A stretch of DNA of 8,643 nucleotides, from positions 1-8,643 of the forward strand of contig JAIOTF010000141.1 of the NCBI GenBank assembly GCA_021107195.1, in the 5' to 3' direction. Made by a program: the position numbers and the translations under genes. Positions 1 through 6,863 of the stretch are shown piece by piece. Below the pieces are notes generated by a model. It saw only the letters and a list, made by a program, of their open reading frames with translations. It was not told where the DNA came from and did not search any database. Source of the DNA: Anaerolineaceae bacterium (GTDB lineage: Bacteria > Chloroflexota > Anaerolineae > Anaerolineales > Anaerolineaceae). Each line of letters begins with the position of its first letter. Positions within the stretch are counted from its first letter, which is position 1.

Positions 1-749
1 AATTCATTGGTGTAGATGACATACTCCCCTTTAGGCACAAAACCAAAAGACTGATAATGGGGCACCTTTTCCTGGAATACAATCTTCCCGGCGTGCCGGA
101 CGGTCATATTCAATGTATCGCCGTATGCAAAACCAGCCTCAGTGAACAGCGACTGCGGAATGTTCGTCCATAGGTTGCCAAAATTTGGATCGACAATATC
201 AAAGATGCCGCGCACCACCCCATCCTCCAGCACAGGCTCGTGGAGAGGATGGGTAATGATCTCCTCCACTGGATAGGCTGGCCCCACGCCTTCAAAGTCA
301 ATGATGCCGCTGGCCAGGCGGGCGCCGCAATACGCAAACACATCCCGCCCATGGAAAACGTTGGTATTCTCGGTGCTCTTGCCCCGCAGGCGGTTAACGC
401 TCTCGTCGATCTCGCGCACCTCGCTGATACCCACCCACGCTTTGACGTGAGTCAGACTGCCATTATCAGGGGTAACGATGTAATAACCGTTACTTGTTTT
501 CGCCACACATGCTTTGCGCGGTGTGCCCACACCGGGGTCTACCACCGAGACGAAAATGGTGCCTTCAGGCCAGAAGCTCATCGGTTGAAACAGGCGGAAC
601 GATGCACTCCAGGTGTCGTACTGCGGGATCTCGTGGGTACCATCAATGATCTCTAATTCACGGTCCACGCTTTTGACCACGCCGTACATGGCAGAGACGG
701 CACTCTCTTTATAGGTGAAATCAGTTTGAAAAACCAGGATGGATTTCAT
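1..749 (-). CDS. SAM hydroxide adenosyltransferase (DUF62 / SAM hydrolase), C-terminus beyond window
   Basis: The minus-strand reading frame from ATG at 749 stays open for 249 codons to the window edge, so the C-terminus is missing. The protein matches the DUF62 family, which is related to the fluorinase and chlorinase SalL and uses water to split S-adenosylmethionine into adenosine and L-methionine in the cytoplasm. Visible family marks are N-terminal TDF (D10), VVDPGVGTPRKA (D71, R78), TPDNG (94-98), VFHGRDVFA (H133) and DPNFGNLWTNI (187-197). D71, R78 and H133 correspond to the Asp-Arg-His set that activates water in characterised members, which argues for hydrolysis rather than halogenation. 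The second Asp often seen soon after the DFG-like motif is absent here (DFTYKES). The start is supported by TAGGAG ten bases upstream; this Shine-Dalgarno overlaps the TAG stop of the preceding ecfT gene, and the gap is only 13 bases, so it is the last visible gene of the ECF operon. Family assignment is firm; physiological role is inferred. Confidence 0.93.
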   Translation of the reverse strand, partial: MKSILVFQTDFTYKESAVSAMYGVVKSVDRELEIIDGTHEIPQYDTWSASFRLFQPMSFWPEGTIFVSVVDPGVGTPRKACVAKTSNGYYIVTPDNGSLTHVKAWVGISEVREIDESVNRLRGKSTENTNVFHGRDVFAYCGARLASGIIDFEGVGPAYPVEEIITHPLHEPVLEDGVVRGIFDIVDPNFGNLWTNIPQSLFTEAGFAYGDTLNMTVRHAGKIVFQEKVPHYQSFGFVPKGEYVIYTNE

Positions 750-762
750 AATGGGTATTCTC

Positions 763-1599
763 CTAAATGAACGGGTTGTAGAAACGACTCTGATTGATGA
801 AGACAGATACGCAAACGGTCGCGATAAAGATCAGACCGGAAACAACCAACGCCAGGACATCCTGCCGTGAGAGCTTTCGCGAGGTGTACCAGGTACGCGT
901 TTTATTCTTGGAGAAACCGCGTAGATCCATGGCGTTGCTGATCACCTCAACGCGATCGAGTGTAGAGAAGATGAGAGGAATAACGATCAGCAGGGAATTC
1001 TTGAAACGATCGAAAAACTTTGCCTTGCTCGACAGCTCCAGCCCGCGGGCCTGCTGCGACAGGTAAATGTCGTGGTAGTCACGTTGGATATCCGGGAAGT
1101 AGCGCAACGTCAGCGCCACGGCAATGGCGGCTTTGTAATTGACGCCGATGCCGTTCAGCGAGGAAGCAAACTCGCTGGGGTTGGTGGTGAGCAAAAAGAT
1201 CATCCCCAGCGGAATGACCGAGGCATACTTGAACATCTTGGTCACCTGGTAGAACAACTGCTCATAAGTGAGGGAAATCCCAAAGATTTTTGCAAACTCA
1301 TGACTCGTTCCGTAGATGGTCGTCCCATACTCCGGAGAGAAGAAAAACGATATCACCGCGTTGGTGACGATGAAGATGAGCACATAAATGACCATCAGGC
1401 GGACCTGTGAAAAGCGGATCTTCGATACCCACATGAGCAGGATCGAAAATACCATCACGGCAAGGGTGACGCGGATGTCGTAGGAATACATCACTGCAAA
1501 GGTGAGGAACAGAAAACAGATCAACTTGGTGAGACCTGAAAGCCGGTGAATGGGCGTATCGGCAAGATTATAGGAGAAGAGCTTCATCTTCATATTCAT
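763..1599 (-). CDS. ecfT: ECF transporter transmembrane subunit EcfT
   Basis: This 278-residue protein is the membrane scaffold of an energy-coupling factor (ECF) importer, linking the ATPases to the substrate-binding S component. Hydrophobic segments lie at about residues 24-57, 66-88, 125-138, 202-213 and 247-268. Both EcfT coupling motifs are present in the cytoplasmic region: QQARGLEL (ARG at 184-186) and AMDLRGF (223-229). The PSEFASSLNGIGV...ALTLRYFPDI stretch (141-171) is also typical of the family. Its ATG overlaps the TGA of the upstream ATPase gene as ATGA, so translation is probably coupled; GGAGG lies 11 bases before the ATG at 1599. Two in-frame ATGs follow within five codons (M3, M5), so the exact start could shift slightly. 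Length is in the normal range and no damage is seen. It works with the ATPase at 1596-3305 and the S component at 3400-3957. Confidence 0.95.
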   Translation of the reverse strand: MNMKMKLFSYNLADTPIHRLSGLTKLICFLFLTFAVMYSYDIRVTLAVMVFSILLMWVSKIRFSQVRLMVIYVLIFIVTNAVISFFFSPEYGTTIYGTSHEFAKIFGISLTYEQLFYQVTKMFKYASVIPLGMIFLLTTNPSEFASSLNGIGVNYKAAIAVALTLRYFPDIQRDYHDIYLSQQARGLELSSKAKFFDRFKNSLLIVIPLIFSTLDRVEVISNAMDLRGFSKNKTRTWYTSRKLSRQDVLALVVSGLIFIATVCVSVFINQSRFYNPFI

Positions 1600-3305
1600 C
1601 GGTTCTTCAACCTCCGCTCGTAATCAATAAAGCCCTGCACGAACTGCGTACCGTCTTCGATGCCCGCCATGTGAGAAAGAGCAAACAGCGAAGTCTCCTT
1701 CAAGTTGGCTTCCGCAATGACCTGCGCATCTGTCAGCACCACGGATGCGGCGGTATCGGCGATCTTGCGCCCACCTGCCAGCACGATGGCGCGCGGCGTA
1801 TATTCCAGCATCAGGTGCATGTCGTGCGTGATCAGAATGACCGTCACCCCCAGCTTGTTGATCTTCACCAGAAATTCCATGATCTCGGTGTAATGGCGGA
1901 AATCCTGCCCGGCGGTGGGCTCATCCAGGATGAGAATCTTCGGGTCGAGCACCAGGATGGCAGCAATGGTGACACGTTTTTTCTGCCCGTAGCTCAACGC
2001 AGAGATGGGCCAATCGACAAACGGAGCCAGCCCACAGATTTTCAACACCTTATCCACCCGGAGAGTGATCTCCTCCTCCGGCACCTGGCGCAGGCGAAGG
2101 CCAAGCGCCACCTCATCGTAGATCATAGGGTTAGAGATCATCTGGTTGGGGTTCTGCATCACCAGCCCGATGATCTCAGCCCGCTCTTTGATCGATTTAT
2201 CCCTGAGATCCTTCCCTCGGTAGAATATCCGTCCGCGGTCTTCTTTTTCAAAGCCGCAAAGCAGCTTGGAAAGGGTCGATTTACCGGCACCGTTCTTGCC
2301 AACGATGGAGACCATCTCGCCTTCATGGATATCGAAATTGATATCCGTCAGCACCGGACGGATGCCATCGTATGAAAAGGAGATATCTTCCATCTTCAGG
2401 ATGGAGGGACGGGTATTCAAATGATCTGCCGGCTGGATGTGCCCGTACCAGGTTTGCAGCGCATCGCGCGAGAATTCAGTTTTGAGGGTCTCGATGTGCC
2501 CCGCCCGCATCTCCTCCGTCACTTTCACTTCGGCATATTTCAGGGCGGTGACATACAACGGTTCGCGGATGCCGGTCTCCTTCAATATCGGAGAGGCAAC
2601 CAGCGCGTGAGCATCCATATCAGCAATGATGCGTCCGTCGTCAATCACGAGGATCCGATCGATATCCCGGTGAAGCACATCCTCCAGGCGGTGTTCAATG
2701 ATGATGATCGTCTTGCCGGACTGCTTATGAATATCATCAATGATCTCGATGGCGGTCTTCCCGGTGGCGGGGTCCAGGTTGGCCAGCGGCTCATCAAACA
2801 GCAAAATCTCCACGTCATCGATCATCACGCCCGCCAGCGAGGTACGCTGCTTCTGCCCGCCGGAAAGCTCGAAAGGGGAGGAAGTCAGCAAGGTATCCAT
2901 GTCCACCATCTGCGCCACACTGCGCACCCGCCGGTGCATCTCATCCCCGGGGACGTTATCATTTTCCAGCGCGAAGGCAATATCCTCACCCACCGTCAAC
3001 CCGACAAACTGGCTATCGGAATCTTGCAATACGGTACCGATCACCTTCGATAATTGAAAGATATCGAGCGTGGAGGTTTCAACGCCGTTGATTTTCAGGC
3101 TGCCGTGAACCTCCCCCCTGTACGAGAATGGGATCAATCCATTCAGGCAATGTCCGAGGGTGCTCTTGCCGCTGCCGCTGGGGCCGACGATCAGGATCTT
3201 CTGCCCGGGGTAGATATTAAGGTTCATATCATGCAGAGTGGGTTCAGCCTGGCTGAAGTATTGAAATGTAAAGTTGGTAAATTCGATGATCGGTTGTGAG
3301 TCCAT
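1596..3305 (-). CDS. ECF transporter double ATP-binding protein (fused EcfA-EcfA')
   Basis: This 569-residue protein fuses two ABC ATPase domains and supplies energy for the ECF importer. Domain 1 (about 7-245) has Walker A GPSGSGKST (41-49), Q94, LSGGQ (147-151), Walker B ILLFDEP (167-173) and switch His205. Domain 2 (about 300-540) has Walker A GKNGAGKST (336-344), Q384, LSYGQ (437-441), Walker B ILILDEP (457-463) and His494. All catalytic elements look intact in both halves. The second signature is LSYGQ rather than LSGGQ, which I believe is common in EcfA-type subunits. The fused layout is like YkoD-type ATPases that often accompany UPF0397 proteins, so it is probably a dedicated rather than shared energizing module. 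The chosen ATG at 3305 has only a weak ribosome site (TGATGG region); an overlapping ATG ten bases earlier is out of frame. A long hairpin lies just upstream, between this gene and the S component. Confidence 0.95.
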   Translation of the reverse strand: MDSQPIIEFTNFTFQYFSQAEPTLHDMNLNIYPGQKILIVGPSGSGKSTLGHCLNGLIPFSYRGEVHGSLKINGVETSTLDIFQLSKVIGTVLQDSDSQFVGLTVGEDIAFALENDNVPGDEMHRRVRSVAQMVDMDTLLTSSPFELSGGQKQRTSLAGVMIDDVEILLFDEPLANLDPATGKTAIEIIDDIHKQSGKTIIIIEHRLEDVLHRDIDRILVIDDGRIIADMDAHALVASPILKETGIREPLYVTALKYAEVKVTEEMRAGHIETLKTEFSRDALQTWYGHIQPADHLNTRPSILKMEDISFSYDGIRPVLTDINFDIHEGEMVSIVGKNGAGKSTLSKLLCGFEKEDRGRIFYRGKDLRDKSIKERAEIIGLVMQNPNQMISNPMIYDEVALGLRLRQVPEEEITLRVDKVLKICGLAPFVDWPISALSYGQKKRVTIAAILVLDPKILILDEPTAGQDFRHYTEIMEFLVKINKLGVTVILITHDMHLMLEYTPRAIVLAGGRKIADTAASVVLTDAQVIAEANLKETSLFALSHMAGIEDGTQFVQGFIDYERRLKNR

Positions 3306-3399
3306 ATGAATCCATCATTGAATAATAAAGCCCAGACTTTCCATGCCAGCAAAGTCTGAGCTTTATTGCTGATTAAAACAAAACCAAAAGGCGCGCCTC
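3306..3399 (-). promoter_or_regulatory. Intergenic hairpin between EcfS and ATPase genes
   Basis: Within this 94-base gap, AATAAAGCCCAGACTTT (3324-3340) pairs with AAAGTCTGAGCTTTATT (3351-3367). Sixteen of 17 positions pair, with one C/A mismatch and a 10-base loop. It lies after the S-component stop and about 18 bases before the ATPase start in the direction of transcription. The minus-strand sequence after the stem reads ATTCAATG, with U-rich bases mainly inside the distal stem arm (CTTTATT), so it is not a classic terminator with a clean U tract. It may be a partial attenuator or an RNA-processing and stability element that makes more S component than energizing module. The hairpin is directly visible; its function is inferred. 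Confidence 0.7.
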
Positions 3400-3957
3400 C
3401 TACTTCTTGCTGAGACTGCCTTTCTTGGTGCGGGTGGCTGCGTAAGCAATCAACAACAGGGTGCCGATTACACCAGCGCTGATGCAGTTCATGATCGCGG
3501 CGGTAATACCCTGGGTGAAGACCAGATTTACAGGTTCCTGGTAAATGAGGATGTCAAGCACAGGGGCAACTACGACCCAGGCGATGACATTGCCGATGAC
3601 CTGGATGATGTTGAAGGTCAGGATGTCTTTACCCTTGAATTCGCCCTCTTCAACTTTTGTGCGCTTGAAGGCAAAACCAAAGATAAAGCCGGAAACGCCG
3701 CTGGCAATAACCCAGCTCCACCAGGGGGAACCGTACTGAATGGCATCGCTAAGGGCGTGCCCGATGAATGAGATGAGTGCGCCAGCGATGGGGCCAAACA
3801 GGGTGGCAAAGAGTGCGCTCAAGCCGTACGCGGTCTGAAAACTGGTTTCTGGAACTGGGGAGGGGACTTTGACATACATGAATAAGAGCGTGAAAATTGC
3901 TGCGCCCAACCCGGTGGCGACGATAGTTTTCGTGTTTACCTTAAATAGATCTTTCAT
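3400..3957 (-). CDS. ECF transporter substrate-binding subunit, UPF0397 family
   Basis: This 185-residue membrane protein is the substrate-specific S component of the ECF importer. The match to UPF0397 rests on VPSPVPETSFQTAYGLSALF (31-50), FGPIAGALISFIGHALSDA (54-72), QYGSPWWSWVIASG (74-87) and the C-terminal segment ending in a lysine-rich tail. Hydrophobic segments lie at about 11-29, 43-68, 80-97, 113-138 and 150-173, with an Ala/Gly-rich first helix (TGLGAA, 15-20) of the kind S components use to dock on EcfT. The ATG at 3957 is preceded by AAGGAG at 8-base spacing. It is the first gene of the operon. The transported molecule of UPF0397 proteins is not settled; comparative genomics has linked some members to methionine regulation, which would fit the SAM-cleaving enzyme in this operon. 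Substrate assignment here is inference. Confidence 0.9.
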   Translation of the reverse strand: MKDLFKVNTKTIVATGLGAAIFTLLFMYVKVPSPVPETSFQTAYGLSALFATLFGPIAGALISFIGHALSDAIQYGSPWWSWVIASGVSGFIFGFAFKRTKVEEGEFKGKDILTFNIIQVIGNVIAWVVVAPVLDILIYQEPVNLVFTQGITAAIMNCISAGVIGTLLLIAYAATRTKKGSLSKK

Positions 3958-4008
3958 GTTCTTTCTCCTTGGGGAAATATATATGAATAAATCTGATAAT
4001 ACAAACTC

Positions 4009-4037
4009 ATTATATATTAACGCAGAATTTACGTCAA
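4009..4037 (-). promoter_or_regulatory. Sigma70-type promoter for the ECF operon
   Basis: On the minus strand TTGACG (4037-4032) is followed by a 17-base spacer and a perfect TATAAT (4014-4009). AT-rich sequence with the palindrome AATTTAAATT (4036-4045) overlaps and extends upstream of the -35 box and could act as an UP element. Transcription would begin near 4002, giving a leader of about 45 bases before the S-component ATG. That is too short for a SAM or other known metabolite riboswitch, so any control is likely at the promoter. Confidence 0.82.
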
Positions 4038-4095
4038 TTTAAATTTCGACAAGATTCCATGTCCTGACGCAGAATATTTTTTAGCTACTTGACGT
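4031..4095. repeat. Inverted ACGTCAA/TTGACGT pair and ACGCAGAAT direct repeat in the divergent promoter region
   Basis: ACGTCAA at 4031-4037 is the exact reverse complement of TTGACGT at 4089-4095. In addition ACGCAGAAT occurs twice in direct orientation, at 4020-4028 and 4067-4075. Both sit between the divergent ECF and kinase genes. They could be binding sites for a shared regulator, but one copy of the inverted pair is also the -35 box of the ECF promoter, so chance similarity of promoter elements is an alternative. Confidence 0.4.
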
Positions 4096-4100
4096 ATAAT
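4095..4100 (+). promoter_or_regulatory. Possible -10 box for the histidine kinase gene
   Basis: A perfect TATAAT on the plus strand would place the start of transcription near 4107, about 50 bases before the preferred ATG at 4158. The hexamer 17 bases upstream (GAATAT) is a poor -35 box and there is no extended -10 TG, so the promoter would be weak or activator-dependent. A TTGACG directly abuts the TATAAT with no spacer and cannot serve as its -35 box. Confidence 0.4.
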
Positions 4101-4157
4101 AAAAAAAACTTCACTATTCATTTGAAGAATGCATCCTCATCAAGGTGTAAATTTCCA

Positions 4158-6863
4158 ATGGGATTAAAAAAGAAAACAATCTCAAAAAGAAAGATCCTGT
4201 TGTTGATCTTGTCCCAGCTGGCACATATTGTGGGTATGATCTTCGCTTTCCCTGTGTTGGAATATGTTTCAGGCATCTTCAGCATCATTCCAGCCATCAC
4301 TTTTGGCTGGCTGCTTGGTCCAGAGGGAGGATTTCTGGCTGGCATATTCAGTTTTTTCGTCAACCGGATGCTGCTAACTTCCATTACAGGGCAAAGGAGT
4401 GGCTTCCTCAACATCCCCAGCATCGCCGGTTCGTTTCTGGTTATCTTCTTTGGCACTGCAACCGGTGTACTCAGTCGGTTAATGCGACGCAACAAAGAAG
4501 AACTCCTGCGCCGAAAGAAAGCTGAAGAAAAATTACGATCCACCCAGGCACGCTACCTCAACATTATTGAAACGCAAGACGAGTTGATCGACCGTTGGCT
4601 GCCCAACACCACTCTGACCTATGTTAACCCCGCGTACTGCCGCTTTTTTAATATCGTACCTGAGCAACTATTAGGTTCCCGCTTTATGGAATTGCTTAAT
4701 GAAACGGACCAAAAATTCGTTCAGGATATCATCAACAACTACTCCCCAGAAAATCCTTCCCATGTAGCAATTTCGTCACACCGCAACGCCGCAGGAGAAA
4801 TCCGTTGGCTGCAATGGCATGACTACGCTCAATTTAACCAGAACGGTGTCCTGGTTGAGGTACAAAGTGTTGCCAGGGATATCACCGAGATCAAACGCGC
4901 CAAAGAAGCTGCTGAACAAGCCACCCGAGCCAAATCTGAATTCCTCGCAAATATGAGCCATGAGATCCGTACCCCCATGAACGGGGTAATTGGCATGACC
5001 AGCCTGCTGTTGAATACAGAGCTGACAACTGAACAAAATGAATATGTGGAAACCATTCGCACAAGCGGCGAATCCTTATTGACGATCATTAATGATATTC
5101 TGGATTTCTCCAAGATCGAAGCAGGCAAACTAATTCTGGAAAACCAGAGCTTTAGTCTATTGCATTGTATGGAAGAATCAATCGAACTCCTCGCTCATAA
5201 GGCAAATGAAAAAAAGCTCAAGCTGGCCTATAATTACGATCCTCAAATACCTTTTGACTTTATCGGCGATGCGACCCGCTTGCGCCAGATCCTGGTCAAC
5301 TTACTCAACAATGCCGTCAAATTCACTGAAAAAGGCAGCGTTACCCTATCAGTTTCCTGCCGCCAGAAACAAAACAAACGACATGAACTACTTTTTGTGG
5401 TAAAGGATACTGGAATTGGCATACCAGAAGACCGGCAAAGTGCTCTATTTCAATCCTTCACACAGGTAGACAATTCTACAACACGCCGCTATGGGGGCAC
5501 CGGGCTGGGACTGGCGATCAGCAAACAATTGGCTGAACTGATGGGCGGCGATATGACTGTGGAAAGTAAGGTTGGAGAAGGTTCCAGCTTCTCTTTCTGG
5601 ATCCAGATAGAAGAAGCCTCCCAACAAACAATTCTTAATTTCCCGGAATACGATGGTTTGTTAACAAACAAAAAAGTACTTGTCCTTGAAACACATCCTG
5701 CCAGTCAACAATTCTTTGTAGAACTGCTTTCTAAATGGGGCATGCAGGTAAAACTGAGCATCAATGATGCAGACGCAGAAACCCTGTCAAATGAACTGTC
5801 CACATTTGATGTAGTTTTGATTGAAGCCTCTTTGCTTGAATCAGACGCATTAAAAGATCTGCAAAAAATATGCGAGGAAATCAAGATATTGCAAATTCCT
5901 GTGATCGTCATGGCCATTGCAGGCGCTGCATCTTCTCCAATAGAAAAACTGTGCGCCACCGCATGGCTTAACAAACCGGTCAAAGCCTCTCGCTTGTTCG
6001 ATGCTCTCGTGAATATTTTTGCAAAAACTACAGCTTCATTTATTGCAAAGGAAGAAGAACAAACACCACAATTACTTCTGGCAGAACAATATCCTCTTCG
6101 CATCTTGTTAGCAGAAGACAATATTATCAACCAGAAGGTAGCACTAAAGATCTTAGAGAAGTTGGGTTACCGTGCGGATCTGGCAGCGAATGGGCTGGAA
6201 GTGCTGGATGCTTTTCAACGACAGGATTACGATGTCGTGTTGATGGATGTGCAAATGCCTGAGATGGGCGGAGAAGAAGCCACGCAACTACTGCGTAAAC
6301 AACTCCCCGAAAGCAGACAGCCGCATATTATTACCCTGACAGCCAATGCCATGCAAGGCGATCGGGAACATTTTCTCGCAATCGGAATGGATGATTACAT
6401 CAGCAAACCCATGCGATCTGAACACCTGCGCCAGGCACTTCTCAAAGCGGCAGAAGTGTCCGTCCCTGCCGAAATAGCTCAAGCAGCTATCCCTGAACAT
6501 CAACCCGTTATCGATCAACAACTGATCACACAATTCATTGAGGAATTTGGTGATAACGGTTTAGAAATTCTCCAGGAGCTAATCGAGCTCTTCCTGGAAG
6601 AAGCCCCAAAAGATATGCAAAAAATGCGCCAGGCGCTGGATGCACAGGACATTGAGAAGCTGCGTATAGCAGCACACACCTTGAAAGGATCAAGCGGGCA
6701 TCTGGGTGCAAGGAAACTCTCCCGGGTTTGCAAAGACCTGGGAATGGCAGCAAGGCAAGGCGATCTATCCTCTGCGCCCGAGCTCTGCCAGCAGGTAGAA
6801 GATGATTACGAACAACTGGAAATCGCCCTCAAAGAAATCCTCGCTGAACAGGAAAGAAATTAA
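4158..6863 (+). CDS. Hybrid sensor histidine kinase (membrane-PAS-HisKA-HATPase-pseudoREC-REC-HPt)
   Basis: This 901-residue membrane kinase carries a multistep phosphorelay in one chain, like BarA or TorS types. Order: about four hydrophobic helices with little outside the membrane (12-109), a charged linker, a PAS domain (about 126-245), HisKA with phospho-acceptor H268 in NMSHEIRTPMNG, and HATPase with N box LLNNAVKF, DTGIGIP (417-423) and GGTGLGLAIS (446-455). A degenerate receiver (503-622) follows, then an intact receiver (646-767) with AEDN, D697 in LMDVQMP, T728 and K750, and a C-terminal HPt domain with H840 in AHTLKGSS. The pseudo-receiver has E556 where the phospho-Asp should be. 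I chose ATG at 4158, preceded by AAGGTG ten bases upstream; the frame is open to a TTG at 4089, but that codon lies against a -10-like box. No response regulator lies in the window, so the HPt output partner is elsewhere. The next gene overlaps its stop codon. Confidence 0.95.
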   Translation: MGLKKKTISKRKILLLILSQLAHIVGMIFAFPVLEYVSGIFSIIPAITFGWLLGPEGGFLAGIFSFFVNRMLLTSITGQRSGFLNIPSIAGSFLVIFFGTATGVLSRLMRRNKEELLRRKKAEEKLRSTQARYLNIIETQDELIDRWLPNTTLTYVNPAYCRFFNIVPEQLLGSRFMELLNETDQKFVQDIINNYSPENPSHVAISSHRNAAGEIRWLQWHDYAQFNQNGVLVEVQSVARDITEIKRAKEAAEQATRAKSEFLANMSHEIRTPMNGVIGMTSLLLNTELTTEQNEYVETIRTSGESLLTIINDILDFSKIEAGKLILENQSFSLLHCMEESIELLAHKANEKKLKLAYNYDPQIPFDFIGDATRLRQILVNLLNNAVKFTEKGSVTLSVSCRQKQNKRHELLFVVKDTGIGIPEDRQSALFQSFTQVDNSTTRRYGGTGLGLAISKQLAELMGGDMTVESKVGEGSSFSFWIQIEEASQQTILNFPEYDGLLTNKKVLVLETHPASQQFFVELLSKWGMQVKLSINDADAETLSNELSTFDVVLIEASLLESDALKDLQKICEEIKILQIPVIVMAIAGAASSPIEKLCATAWLNKPVKASRLFDALVNIFAKTTASFIAKEEEQTPQLLLAEQYPLRILLAEDNIINQKVALKILEKLGYRADLAANGLEVLDAFQRQDYDVVLMDVQMPEMGGEEATQLLRKQLPESRQPHIITLTANAMQGDREHFLAIGMDDYISKPMRSEHLRQALLKAAEVSVPAEIAQAAIPEHQPVIDQQLITQFIEEFGDNGLEILQELIELFLEEAPKDMQKMRQALDAQDIEKLRIAAHTLKGSSGHLGARKLSRVCKDLGMAARQGDLSSAPELCQQVEDDYEQLEIALKEILAEQERN

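Noticed and set aside
240..656. Plus-strand open frame of 138 codons near the left end
   Set aside because: It is antisense to the DUF62 enzyme, whose minus-strand frame is open to the window edge and carries conserved catalytic motifs.
1671..2375. Plus-strand open frame of 234 codons opposite the ATPase gene
   Set aside because: It lies wholly antisense to the second ATPase domain, is rich in His, Arg and Gln as expected of an antisense frame, and has no recognisable domain.
2421..3053. Plus-strand open frame of 210 codons opposite the ATPase gene
   Set aside because: It is antisense to the first ATPase domain whose Walker and signature motifs are intact, so this is a shadow frame.
3958..4002. 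A SAM or other metabolite riboswitch in the leader of the ECF operon
   Set aside because: The leader from the predicted transcription start is only about 45 AT-rich bases and shows no multi-stem structure.
4089..4094. TTGACG at 4089 as the -35 box of a rightward promoter
   Set aside because: No acceptable -10 hexamer lies 16-18 bases downstream; the best candidate, CACTAT, matches at only three positions.
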